Below, one piece after another: positions 1 to 5,061 of a DNA stretch of 9,043 nucleotides. This stretch comes from an uncultured Anaerotignum sp. (GTDB lineage Bacteria > Bacillota > Clostridia > Lachnospirales > Anaerotignaceae), in contig NZ_CAJMDQ010000084.1 in the NCBI RefSeq assembly GCF_905212195.1, positions 1 through 9,043 of the forward strand, in the 5' to 3' direction. Within the stretch, counting starts at the first letter, position 1; every line of letters begins with the position of its first letter. A program made the position numbers and the translations under genes. The notes beneath the pieces were generated by a model that was not told the origin of the DNA, did no database searches, and was given only the letters and a program-made list of their open reading frames with translations.

Positions 1-168
1 CCCGCCGGTAGCAACAGCGGAAATACTTGCGGTGGTACCGAATTTCCCCACGACCATCAGGTCAACGCCGCCGTACAAAGCTTGTAGTACCAGCGACATC
101 ATCAGTGGGATTGCAAAACGAATCAGGGGCGCAGCAATTTTTCCTTCCAGAAATGTGTTGTTTTCCAT
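1..168 (-). CDS. MATE family multidrug efflux transporter, N-terminal part (cut by window edge)
   Basis: Read on the minus strand from ATG at 168-166, this frame stays open for 56 codons to the window edge, so only the N-terminus is visible. It begins MENNTFLEGKIAAPLIRFAI and continues through a first membrane segment into VDLMVVGKFG, the TM1-TM2 signature of MATE (multidrug and toxic compound extrusion) pumps. These are inner-membrane Na+ or H+ antiporters of about 440-460 residues that export drugs and metabolites. A textbook ribosome binding site (AAGGAGG, 180-174) lies 5 bases before the ATG and fixes the start. The gene is divergent from a second MATE gene at 448, and the two differ clearly in N-terminal sequence, so they are not a recent duplication. 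Its transcript must pass through a terminator hairpin at 220-183 before reaching the ribosome binding site. The family is clear; the substrate cannot be told. Confidence 0.88.
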   Translation of the reverse strand, partial: MENNTFLEGKIAAPLIRFAIPLMMSLVLQALYGGVDLMVVGKFGTTASISAVATGG

Positions 169-182
169 AAAATCCTCCTTGC

Positions 183-220
183 AAAAAAAACGCTAACAAG
201 AATATACCCTTGTTAGCGTT
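183..220 (-). terminator. Intrinsic terminator in the 5' leader of the minus-strand MATE gene (attenuator)
   Basis: On the minus strand, AACGCTAACAAG (220-209) and CTTGTTAGCGTT (200-189) form a perfect 12-bp stem around an 8-base loop, followed by six more U residues (188-183). This is a complete Rho-independent terminator. It lies downstream of the MATE promoter (285-257) and ends only 3 bases before the AAGGAGG ribosome binding site, so it can only act on this gene's own leader. That is the geometry of a transcription attenuator. I see no strong competing antiterminator stem; the best is 4 bp, CGTT 233-230 with AACG 220-217. Reading the inverted repeat as a repressor operator instead is possible, but would not explain the U-run. 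Confidence 0.82.
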
Positions 221-239
221 AGTGTATCAAACGAAGCAT
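219..239 (-). other. Possible six-codon leader peptide ORF (MLRLIH)
   Basis: In the leader of the minus-strand MATE gene, ATG at 239-237 opens a tiny frame encoding MLRLIH, with TAA at 221-219. The stop codon overlaps the first two bases of the terminator's 5' arm, so a ribosome on the last codons would cover that arm and block terminator folding. No good Shine-Dalgarno precedes it, and the ATG lies in a hairpin stem, so translation is uncertain. It lacks the R/K-x-R/K macrolide-stalling pattern known from some erm leader peptides. Confidence 0.22.
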
Positions 240-250
240 TCCGTGAATGC
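236..250 (-). other. 5'-terminal hairpin of the MATE leader RNA
   Basis: GCATTC, a 3-base loop, and GAATGC form a perfect 6-bp stem that would sit at the very 5' end of the predicted leader transcript. Such hairpins often protect an mRNA from 5' decay. This one also encloses the ATG of a possible six-codon leader ORF (239-219). The structure is seen in the sequence; the role is inferred. Confidence 0.5.
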
Positions 251-256
251 TATATC

Positions 257-285
257 ATTATAAGGGGTGGGACAGAAAAAGTCAA
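257..285 (-). promoter_or_regulatory. Sigma-A promoter for the minus-strand MATE gene
   Basis: Minus-strand -35 TTGACT (285-280) and -10 TATAAT (262-257) are separated by exactly 17 bases: a near-consensus housekeeping promoter. The predicted transcription start near 250 gives a leader of about 82 bases before the ATG at 168. That leader contains a small 5'-end hairpin (250-236) and the terminator at 220-183. Confidence 0.8.
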
Positions 286-309
286 GGAGAATCCAGAGAG
301 GAAAATCAC

Positions 310-350
310 AAATTTTTACAGAGAAAAATCGAAATTTTTCAGCAGAAAAA
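310..350. repeat. Two imperfect 19-bp direct repeats, 22 bp apart, upstream of the plus-strand MATE promoter
   Basis: Positions 310-328 and 332-350 share AAATTTTT, four differing bases, then AGAAAAA (15 of 19 identical). Their start-to-start distance of 22 bp is about two helical turns. Between and across them, GAAAAAT (323-329) and ATTTTTC (334-340) form a 7-bp inverted repeat. The block ends 26 bp before the -35 box of the MATE gene at 448. It could be a regulator site or only AT-rich sequence that favours such matches. Confidence 0.4.
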
Positions 351-375
351 GGCATGTTTCTTTTTGGAAAAATGG

Positions 376-405
376 TTGACTTCGGATATGGGAATGTGTT
401 ATGTT
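376..405 (+). promoter_or_regulatory. Probable promoter for the plus-strand MATE gene
   Basis: TTGACT (376-381) is followed after 18 bases by TATGTT (400-405), a fair -10. The predicted start near 412 gives a short leader of about 36 bases before the ATG at 448. The -35 is strong and the -10 is weaker. Confidence 0.5.
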
Positions 406-447
406 TTATCCGTTTCTATTGGAAAAATCAGGAATGGAGGAAGCCGT

Positions 448-1836
448 ATGCGCAGAGAAAATAACCTTGGCACAGACAGCATGGCAGGACTGGTAGTTCG
501 TCTTGCCATACCCGCAATGCTGGCACAGTTTATCAATGTGTTGTACAGCATTGTAGATAGAATTTTCATTGGGAATATTCCAGAGATTGGCGCCACGGCG
601 TTGGCTGGTGTTGGCATCTGCGGACCAATTGTTACCCTCATCACTTCCTTTTCTATGTGGGTCGGTATCGGCGGTTCTCCATTGATGAGTATTAAAATGG
701 GGGAGAATGACCGAAAGGGTGCCTCTCAGATTATGGCAAACTGTTTTTTGATGATGATTGTCATGGCAGTTGTGATTACACTGCTGGTGATTTTATTCAA
801 GCAGCCATTGCTGATGCTGTTTGGTGCCAGTGAAGTGACGTTCCCCTATGCAAATACCTATATGACCATTTATGCGGCAGGCAGTATCTTTGCCATACTG
901 TCCATGGGGATGAATACGTTCATCATCTGTCAGGGATATTCTAAAATCGCTATGATGTCTGTGGTTGTAGGTGCAGTTACAAATATCATTTTAGACCCTG
1001 TGTTTATTTTTGGATGTAATATGGGGGTAGCTGGTGCAGCTGTGGCAACGGTCATTGCGCAGATGGTATCCTGTGCTTTTGTACTGCTGTTCCTTTTCGG
1101 CAGAAGACCGCCGGTACGCATTACCTTTGGCGGCTATAATCGGACACTGATGTTTCGAGTTTTATTGACAGGACTTTCTCCTTTTATTATTGTGGCACTG
1201 GACAGCGGTCTGATCATTGCCATGAATATGGTTTTACAGCATTACGGCGGCCCTGGATATGGTGACCAGCTGGTAACCTGTAATACCATTGCACAGAGCT
1301 TTTTCCTGATGGTTACACTGCCTATGGGCGGTATGACTGGTGCAACACAGCCAATTCTGGGATTTAACTATGGCGCTTGCCAGATGGATCGTGTCAGAAG
1401 CGGACAGAAATACACACTGATTCTTTGCCTGATCTTTACAGCTGTGATGATGGTGGTAGCACATGTTTTCTCATCATATTTCGTTAGACTGTTTACAAAT
1501 GATGCCTTTTATATGGATTTGTCCATGAAAGCAATCAAGATCATGACACTGATGATTTTACCTCTGGCTGTGCAGTATACCATTGTGGATGGCTTTACAG
1601 GTCTGTCTGCTGTGAAATATTCCATTGTGCTTTCTACATTCAGAAAGCTGCTCTATTTTGCGGCAATGATGATTTTCCCGTTGCTGTTTGGCATCGAGAA
1701 TGTCTTTTTTGCAGAACCTGCGGTGGATTTGGTCAGTGCAGGGGTATCTGTATTGGTATATTTGAAATGTATGAGCGGCATTCTGCGCCGGAGAGAAGAA
1801 AAAGTGGCTCTGGAAATGCGGAAATCTGCTGCATAA
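448..1836 (+). CDS. MATE family multidrug efflux transporter (MepA-like)
   Basis: A 462-residue polytopic membrane protein of the MATE family, which exports cationic drugs or metabolites using a Na+ or H+ gradient. The start at 448 is chosen because GGAGG (436-440) lies 7 bases upstream and the protein then begins MRRENNLGTDSMAGLVVRLA, the usual short cytoplasmic N-terminus leading into TM1. The frame is open back to 247, but that 67-residue extension is charged, has no family similarity and covers the promoter. About twelve hydrophobic segments are visible. The family landmarks are IVDRIFIGNIPEIG in the TM1-TM2 region, GAVTNIILDPVFIFG in the middle, and PMGGMTGATQPILGFNYGA in the second half. 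Length is normal for the family. It is divergent from another MATE gene and followed at once by a strong terminator, so it is a single-gene transcript. Its substrate is unknown. Confidence 0.93.
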   Translation: MRRENNLGTDSMAGLVVRLAIPAMLAQFINVLYSIVDRIFIGNIPEIGATALAGVGICGPIVTLITSFSMWVGIGGSPLMSIKMGENDRKGASQIMANCFLMMIVMAVVITLLVILFKQPLLMLFGASEVTFPYANTYMTIYAAGSIFAILSMGMNTFIICQGYSKIAMMSVVVGAVTNIILDPVFIFGCNMGVAGAAVATVIAQMVSCAFVLLFLFGRRPPVRITFGGYNRTLMFRVLLTGLSPFIIVALDSGLIIAMNMVLQHYGGPGYGDQLVTCNTIAQSFFLMVTLPMGGMTGATQPILGFNYGACQMDRVRSGQKYTLILCLIFTAVMMVVAHVFSSYFVRLFTNDAFYMDLSMKAIKIMTLMILPLAVQYTIVDGFTGLSAVKYSIVLSTFRKLLYFAAMMIFPLLFGIENVFFAEPAVDLVSAGVSVLVYLKCMSGILRRREEKVALEMRKSAA

Positions 1837-1842
1837 GGAAAG

Positions 1843-1880
1843 AGGAATCCAAAACGCTGTGGTGTTTTGGATTCTTTTCT
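1843..1880 (+). terminator. Intrinsic terminator after the plus-strand MATE gene
   Basis: GAATCCAAAAC (1845-1855) pairs with GTTTTGGATTC (1864-1874). The stem extends inward by a G-U and a C-G pair to a TGTG tetraloop, and TTTTCT follows. It starts 6 bases after the MATE stop codon and ends 5 bases before the ribosome binding site of the folate enzyme gene at 1900. Confidence 0.88.
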
Positions 1881-1899
1881 ATTAAAAGGAGTGTGAAAT

Positions 1900-2472
1900 A
1901 TGGATAAAAAAATGGAAAAGAAGCAATGCCGTCAGGAAATACAGAAAAAAATAGCCGCGCTTACGAAAGAATATAATAAAGAAGCAAGTCAAAAGATTTT
2001 TGCGAATTTGTGTGAAATGGAAGTGTTTCAGAAAGCAAAAACCATATTTTGTTTTGTTGGCACACCGTCGGAAATCGATACGCATGCCATCATTCAGCAT
2101 GCATGGAAAAATCATAAGGAAGTAGCTGTGCCGAAATGTCTGGAAAAAGGACATATGGAGGCATATATCATTACAAAAGAAGAAGATTTGGAAACAGGGA
2201 AATTCGGTATTATGGAACCGAAGGAAGGATGTAAGGTATTGACGCCGGAACAGGTCGATTTGATTATCCTGCCGTGCCTTTCCTGCGACAGAAAAGGCAA
2301 TCGGTTGGGATATGGCGGCGGATATTATGATAGATATTTGGAAAGATGCAAGGGCGTTCGTGTTGTAATTTGCAGAGAAAAACTGATGTTAGATGAAATT
2401 CCGTCAGAAACTTTTGACCAAAAAGGGGATTTTCTGATTACGGAAAAGGGCATATTCCCTATAAAGGCCTAA
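1900..2472 (+). CDS. 5-formyltetrahydrofolate cyclo-ligase (methenyltetrahydrofolate synthetase)
   Basis: A 190-residue cytoplasmic enzyme of the 5-FCL/YgfA family (EC 6.3.3.2). It uses ATP to convert 5-formyl-THF to 5,10-methenyl-THF, returning a storage or inhibitory folate to the one-carbon pool. The diagnostic C-terminal block is GNRLGYGGGYYDRYL at residues 133-147, the phosphate/folate-binding loop, preceded by ILPCLSCD (123-130). GTPSEIDTHAII (54-65) matches the substrate-binding segment, and a basic N-terminal helix carries the usual KK/R residues. Length is typical (180-200). The start follows AAGGAG (1886-1891) with 8 bases of spacing. A terminator lies immediately upstream and no clear promoter fits between it and the gene, so expression probably depends on read-through or on a promoter inside the preceding gene. 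A second, weaker terminator follows. Confidence 0.93.
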   Translation: MDKKMEKKQCRQEIQKKIAALTKEYNKEASQKIFANLCEMEVFQKAKTIFCFVGTPSEIDTHAIIQHAWKNHKEVAVPKCLEKGHMEAYIITKEEDLETGKFGIMEPKEGCKVLTPEQVDLIILPCLSCDRKGNRLGYGGGYYDRYLERCKGVRVVICREKLMLDEIPSETFDQKGDFLITEKGIFPIKA

Positions 2473-2473
2473 G

Positions 2474-2510
2474 AAATCCCGTTTGTGGAAAAAGAAAAAC
2501 AGGATTTTTT
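2474..2510 (+). terminator. Probable intrinsic terminator after the cyclo-ligase gene
   Basis: AAATCC-C-GTTT (2474-2484) pairs with AAAC-A-GGATTT (2497-2507): ten pairs with one internal C/A mismatch and a 12-base loop. It leads into a run of six T (2505-2510). It is weaker than the other terminators in the window because of the mismatch and long loop, but its position just after the stop codon supports it. Confidence 0.6.
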
Positions 2511-2513
2511 AAT

Positions 2514-2533
2514 GACAAGTGTTTACATTTGTC
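2514..2533. promoter_or_regulatory. 20-bp dyad over the -35 box of the permease promoter (candidate operator)
   Basis: GACAAGTGTTTACATTTGTC is an interrupted palindrome: 8 of 10 position pairs are complementary (GACAA-x-TGT, a TT centre, ACA-x-TTGTC). It fully covers the -35 element at 2522-2527. That position and symmetry suit a dimeric repressor. It does not match the CcpA cre, Rex or PurR consensus sites as I know them, and I see no purine riboswitch in this leader. Confidence 0.5.
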
Positions 2534-2550
2534 GAAAAATCAAATAAAAT
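2522..2550 (+). promoter_or_regulatory. Sigma-A promoter for the nucleobase permease gene
   Basis: TTTACA (2522-2527), a 17-base spacer and TAAAAT (2545-2550) make a good housekeeping promoter. The predicted start near 2557 leaves a leader of about 40 bases, too short for a purine aptamer. Confidence 0.7.
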
Positions 2551-2597
2551 GAGTTTTGGTAAAAATTCAAGTAAAAGGTATGTGAGGGAAGAGGACT

Positions 2598-4004
2598 ATG
2601 AAAGACACAAAAGTTTTATCTGGAACGGCATATTCCTTTGAAGGAAAAATGCCTCTGCGTCAGGCAATTCCACTGGGACTACAGCATGTACTTGCCATGT
2701 TTGTAGGGAACCTGACACCATTGCTGATCATCACAGGTGCGTGCGGCCTTGGGGTTGGCAGTGAATTTGCGGATCTGCAGGTCAGCCTGCTGCAAAATGC
2801 CATGCTGGTTGCGGGTCTGGTAACATTGCTTCAGCTTTTTGCCATTGGTCCCGTTGGTGGTAAAGTTCCTATTATTATGGGGACAAGTTCCGGCTTTATC
2901 GGCGTATTTAACAGCGTAGTTGCCAATATGGGCGGCGGCGTCATTGCTTACGGCGCTATCATGGGTGCATCCATTATTGGCGGTTTGATGGAAGGCGTAC
3001 TGGGATTTTTCCTGAAACCCCTGCGTAGATTTTTCCCGCCTGTTGTAACAGGTACCGTTGTACTGTCCATCGGGCTGTCTTTGATTTCCGTTGGTATCGC
3101 TTCTTTTGGCGGCGGCAGCGGCGCAGCAGACTATGGTTCCATTGAAAACCTGCTGCTGGCTACATTTGTACTGGTTGTTATCCTGATTGTAAAACATGGT
3201 ACAAAAGGTTTTACCAGCACATCTTCTATTCTGATCGGTATCATTGCTGGTTATATCGTTGCTTTCATCATGGGTTTTGTACTGCCTACAACAGGTGTGA
3301 CAGCAGACGGCGTAGAATACACAAAAGCTTGGGTGCTGAACTGGGATAAAGTCAGAGAAGCAAGCTGGTTTGCAGTACCTGCACTGATGCCTGTGAAGAT
3401 TATTTTTGACTGGAGAGCCATTGTGCCGGTATTGATCATGTTCGTTGTAACAGCGGTAGAAACCGTTGGTGACATCTCCGGTGTTATGGAAGGCGGTATG
3501 GGCAGAGAAGCAACTGATAAAGAACTGTCCGGCGGTGTTATCTGTGACGGTCTGGGTTCTACTTTTGCTGCTATTTTCGGTGTACTGCCCAACACTTCTT
3601 TCAGCCAGAACGTTGGTCTGGTTGCTATGACAAAAGTTGTTAACCGTATGGCTCTGGCTACAGGTGCAGTATTCCTGATTCTGTGTGGCCTGATCCCCAA
3701 ACTGGGCGCGCTGGTTTCCATCATGCCTCAGGCTGTTCTGGGTGGCGCAGCGGTTATGATGTTCTCCTCTATCGTAGTCAGCGGTATCCAGCTGGTAACA
3801 AAAGAACCTATGACACCTAGAAACCTGACCATTCTGTCCGTAGCTCTGGGCGTTGGTTACGGTATTGGTGCAAACAGTGCAATCTTGGCAAAAGCGCCTC
3901 AGGCACTGCAGCTGATCTTTGGCGGTTCCGGTATTGTACCTGCAGCAGTTGTTGCTATTGTTCTGCATGTACTTTTGCCCAAAGATGAAGTTGTAAAAGA
4001 TTAA
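2598..4004 (+). CDS. NCS2-family purine permease (xanthine/urate type, uracil-xanthine permease family)
   Basis: A 468-residue inner-membrane symporter of the nucleobase:cation symporter-2 (NAT/NCS2) family, importing a purine or pyrimidine base with H+ or Na+. Hydrophobic segments fill the sequence from residue 23 to 460, consistent with the 14-helix fold. Visible hallmarks are the TM1 QH pair (residues 29-30), the substrate-contacting Glu in AVETVGD (E288), and the NAT signature Q-N-x-G-x4-T-K at residues 337-346. In XanQ and UapA-type carriers the signature starts with Gln, while the uracil carrier UraA has Glu there. The Gln therefore favours xanthine or urate over uracil; this is inference from family knowledge. 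The ribosome binding site is purine-rich (GAGGGAAGAGG, 2584-2594). The gene is a single-gene unit with its own promoter, a dyad operator candidate and a strong terminator. Codon use is strongly biased, suggesting good expression. Confidence 0.93.
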   Translation: MKDTKVLSGTAYSFEGKMPLRQAIPLGLQHVLAMFVGNLTPLLIITGACGLGVGSEFADLQVSLLQNAMLVAGLVTLLQLFAIGPVGGKVPIIMGTSSGFIGVFNSVVANMGGGVIAYGAIMGASIIGGLMEGVLGFFLKPLRRFFPPVVTGTVVLSIGLSLISVGIASFGGGSGAADYGSIENLLLATFVLVVILIVKHGTKGFTSTSSILIGIIAGYIVAFIMGFVLPTTGVTADGVEYTKAWVLNWDKVREASWFAVPALMPVKIIFDWRAIVPVLIMFVVTAVETVGDISGVMEGGMGREATDKELSGGVICDGLGSTFAAIFGVLPNTSFSQNVGLVAMTKVVNRMALATGAVFLILCGLIPKLGALVSIMPQAVLGGAAVMMFSSIVVSGIQLVTKEPMTPRNLTILSVALGVGYGIGANSAILAKAPQALQLIFGGSGIVPAAVVAIVLHVLLPKDEVVKD

Positions 4005-4013
4005 TTTTGAACA

Positions 4014-4056
4014 AAAAAAGTGATAAAACCTGATATTTCGGTTTTATCACTTTTTT
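4014..4056 (+). terminator. Strong intrinsic terminator after the permease gene
   Basis: AAAAAAGTGATAAAACC (4014-4030) pairs perfectly over 17 bp with 4040-4056, around a 9-base loop, and ends in six T. Because A and T tracts flank the core on both sides, it may also work on the minus strand, although no convergent gene is present. Confidence 0.9.
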
Positions 4057-4271
4057 ATTGCAGTCAAAAAGTACAATGGATTTTATGAAACAATAGAAAA
4101 AATAAATTGGTAAAATTAAATTAGTTTATAAATTTAGAAAAATTGGCAAAAAAAGCAACGGTATTTTTAGTAGAAATCATAAAAATTCTTGCACTGTCTT
4201 TCGTACAAAGACAAATGTTTGAGCAATGTGTGAAAATGTCCTTCCATTGTAAACTTTTTTTGCTATTTCTA
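4057..4271. other. AT-rich intergenic region upstream of the serine dehydratase promoter
   Basis: About 215 bases with no gene, RNA gene or riboswitch that I can recognise. Frames are short and lack ribosome binding sites. It holds two copies of AAATTGGYAAAA (4104-4115 and 4140-4151), a 7-bp dyad at 4195-4213, and long A/T runs that may simply bend DNA or act as an upstream promoter element. Confidence 0.55.
4195..4213. promoter_or_regulatory. TGTCTTT-N5-AAAGACA dyad with a TTCGTACAA element, upstream of sda
   Basis: TGTCTTT (4195-4201) and AAAGACA (4207-4213) form a perfect 7-bp inverted repeat around CGTAC. It contains TTCGTACAA (4200-4208), a 9-base word that recurs at 5978-5986 before sstT and, inverted, at 7293-7301 after sstT. 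It lies about 60 bp upstream of the sda -35 box, a distance suited to an activator. The symmetry and recurrence are seen; the function is inferred. Confidence 0.42.
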
Positions 4272-4301
4272 TTGACTTTGTAGAATTTTATCATATATAA
4301 T
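4272..4301 (+). promoter_or_regulatory. Sigma-A promoter of the sdaAB-sdaAA operon
   Basis: TTGACT (4272-4277) and TATAAT (4296-4301) are spaced by 18 bases. An overlapping TATATA at 4294-4299 would give 16. The predicted start near 4308 gives a leader of about 75 bases that contains two palindrome-like repeats and then the GGGGAGG ribosome binding site. Confidence 0.72.
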
Positions 4302-4311
4302 TGTAGTAACC

Positions 4312-4346
4312 AAAATCTTAAGATTTTAATAAAACTTTAAGATTTA
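4312..4346. repeat. Tandem 16-bp palindromic repeats just downstream of the sda promoter (candidate operators)
   Basis: 4312-4327 reads AAAATCTTAAGATTTT, a perfect 16-bp palindrome. A second copy at 4331-4346, AAAACTTTAAGATTTA, matches it at 13 of 16 positions. They start 19 bp apart, about two helical turns, and lie at roughly +5 to +40 of the predicted transcript. Two dyad sites on the same DNA face immediately after a promoter are a standard repressor arrangement. Confidence 0.55.
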
Positions 4347-4382
4347 TGGGAAGGTTCAAAAGAATGAATAGGGGAGGATATT

Positions 4383-5045
4383 ATGTTACAGGCATTTGAC
4401 ATTATCGGCCCGATCATGATCGGTCCATCCAGTTCCCATACAGCCGGTGCTGTGCGTATTGGTAAGTATGCACGGTCCATTCTGGGCGCGACTCCTGTAA
4501 AAGCGCATATCCGTTTCAGTGGTTCCTTTGCGAAAACATACAAAGGACACGGTACAGATAAAGCGGTCATTGCAGGTATTTTGGGCATGGATACAGATGA
4601 TGCACGCATTCGTGTCAGCATGGATGTGGCAAAAGAAGAAGGTCTGACATTCGAATTTGAAGAAGCAGATATCGATGGTGCTCACCCCAATACAGCAGAA
4701 ATCACTCTGGAAGATGCAGCAGGAAGAACTGCACAGGTACAGGGCGCTTCTGTTGGCGGCGGCAACATTGTCATCAATAAAATCAACGGCACCGCAGTTT
4801 CCATCAACGGGAAATCTGATACACTGGTAATCCCTCATCAGGATATTCCAGGTATGATTGCGGTTGTTACCAAAATCTTGGCAGAAAAAGACGTAAACGT
4901 TCATGGCTTCTCTCTGTGCAGAGACCACAAGGGCGGTACGGCTGTTATGACCATCGAAATCGATGGTGATATCAATGAATCCGTGCAGGATGCAATTCTG
5001 GAAAATCCCCATATTTTCTCCTGCACCATTCTGAAAGCAATTTAA
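4383..5045 (+). CDS. sdaAB: L-serine dehydratase, iron-sulfur-dependent, beta subunit
   Basis: A 220-residue cytoplasmic protein that, with the alpha subunit encoded next door, forms the two-chain Fe-S L-serine dehydratase (EC 4.3.1.17) of Firmicutes. The enzyme turns L-serine into pyruvate and ammonia. The N-terminal catalytic-partner domain shows the family motif IGPSSSHTAGAVR (residues 13-25) and GHGTDKA (55-61). Residues about 147-220 (VIPHQDIPGMIAVVTKILAEK onward) form an ACT domain, a fold that in other enzymes binds amino acids; it is often found on this subunit. Length is as expected. The start is set by GGGGAGG (4371-4377), 5 bases upstream. It is the first gene of the operon, with its own promoter and possible tandem operators in the leader. 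The gap to sdaAA is 16 bases. Confidence 0.95.
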   Translation: MLQAFDIIGPIMIGPSSSHTAGAVRIGKYARSILGATPVKAHIRFSGSFAKTYKGHGTDKAVIAGILGMDTDDARIRVSMDVAKEEGLTFEFEEADIDGAHPNTAEITLEDAAGRTAQVQGASVGGGNIVINKINGTAVSINGKSDTLVIPHQDIPGMIAVVTKILAEKDVNVHGFSLCRDHKGGTAVMTIEIDGDINESVQDAILENPHIFSCTILKAI

Positions 5046-5061
5046 GGAGAGAGGTGAAACT

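Noticed and set aside
247..447. Upstream extension of the plus-strand MATE protein to an ATG at 247
   Set aside because: The extra 67 residues are charged and unlike MATE N-termini, no ribosome binding site precedes 247, and the segment contains the promoter at 376-405. The GGAGG before 448 decides the start.
2679..3968. 429-codon open frame on the minus strand opposite the permease gene
   Set aside because: Same cause: low-complexity Asn/Gln/Cys/Thr-rich translation, no start signal, exactly shadowing a clear NCS2 gene.
4057..4382. Possible riboswitch or T-box before the serine dehydratase operon
   Set aside because: No T-box sequence, glycine-type aptamer or leader terminator could be recognised. 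The strong promoter at 4272-4301 leaves only about 75 bases of leader.
4346..4399. 17-codon upstream ORF overlapping the sdaAB start
   Set aside because: No Shine-Dalgarno before its ATG. It runs through the sdaAB ribosome binding site out of frame, and its sequence has no notable composition.
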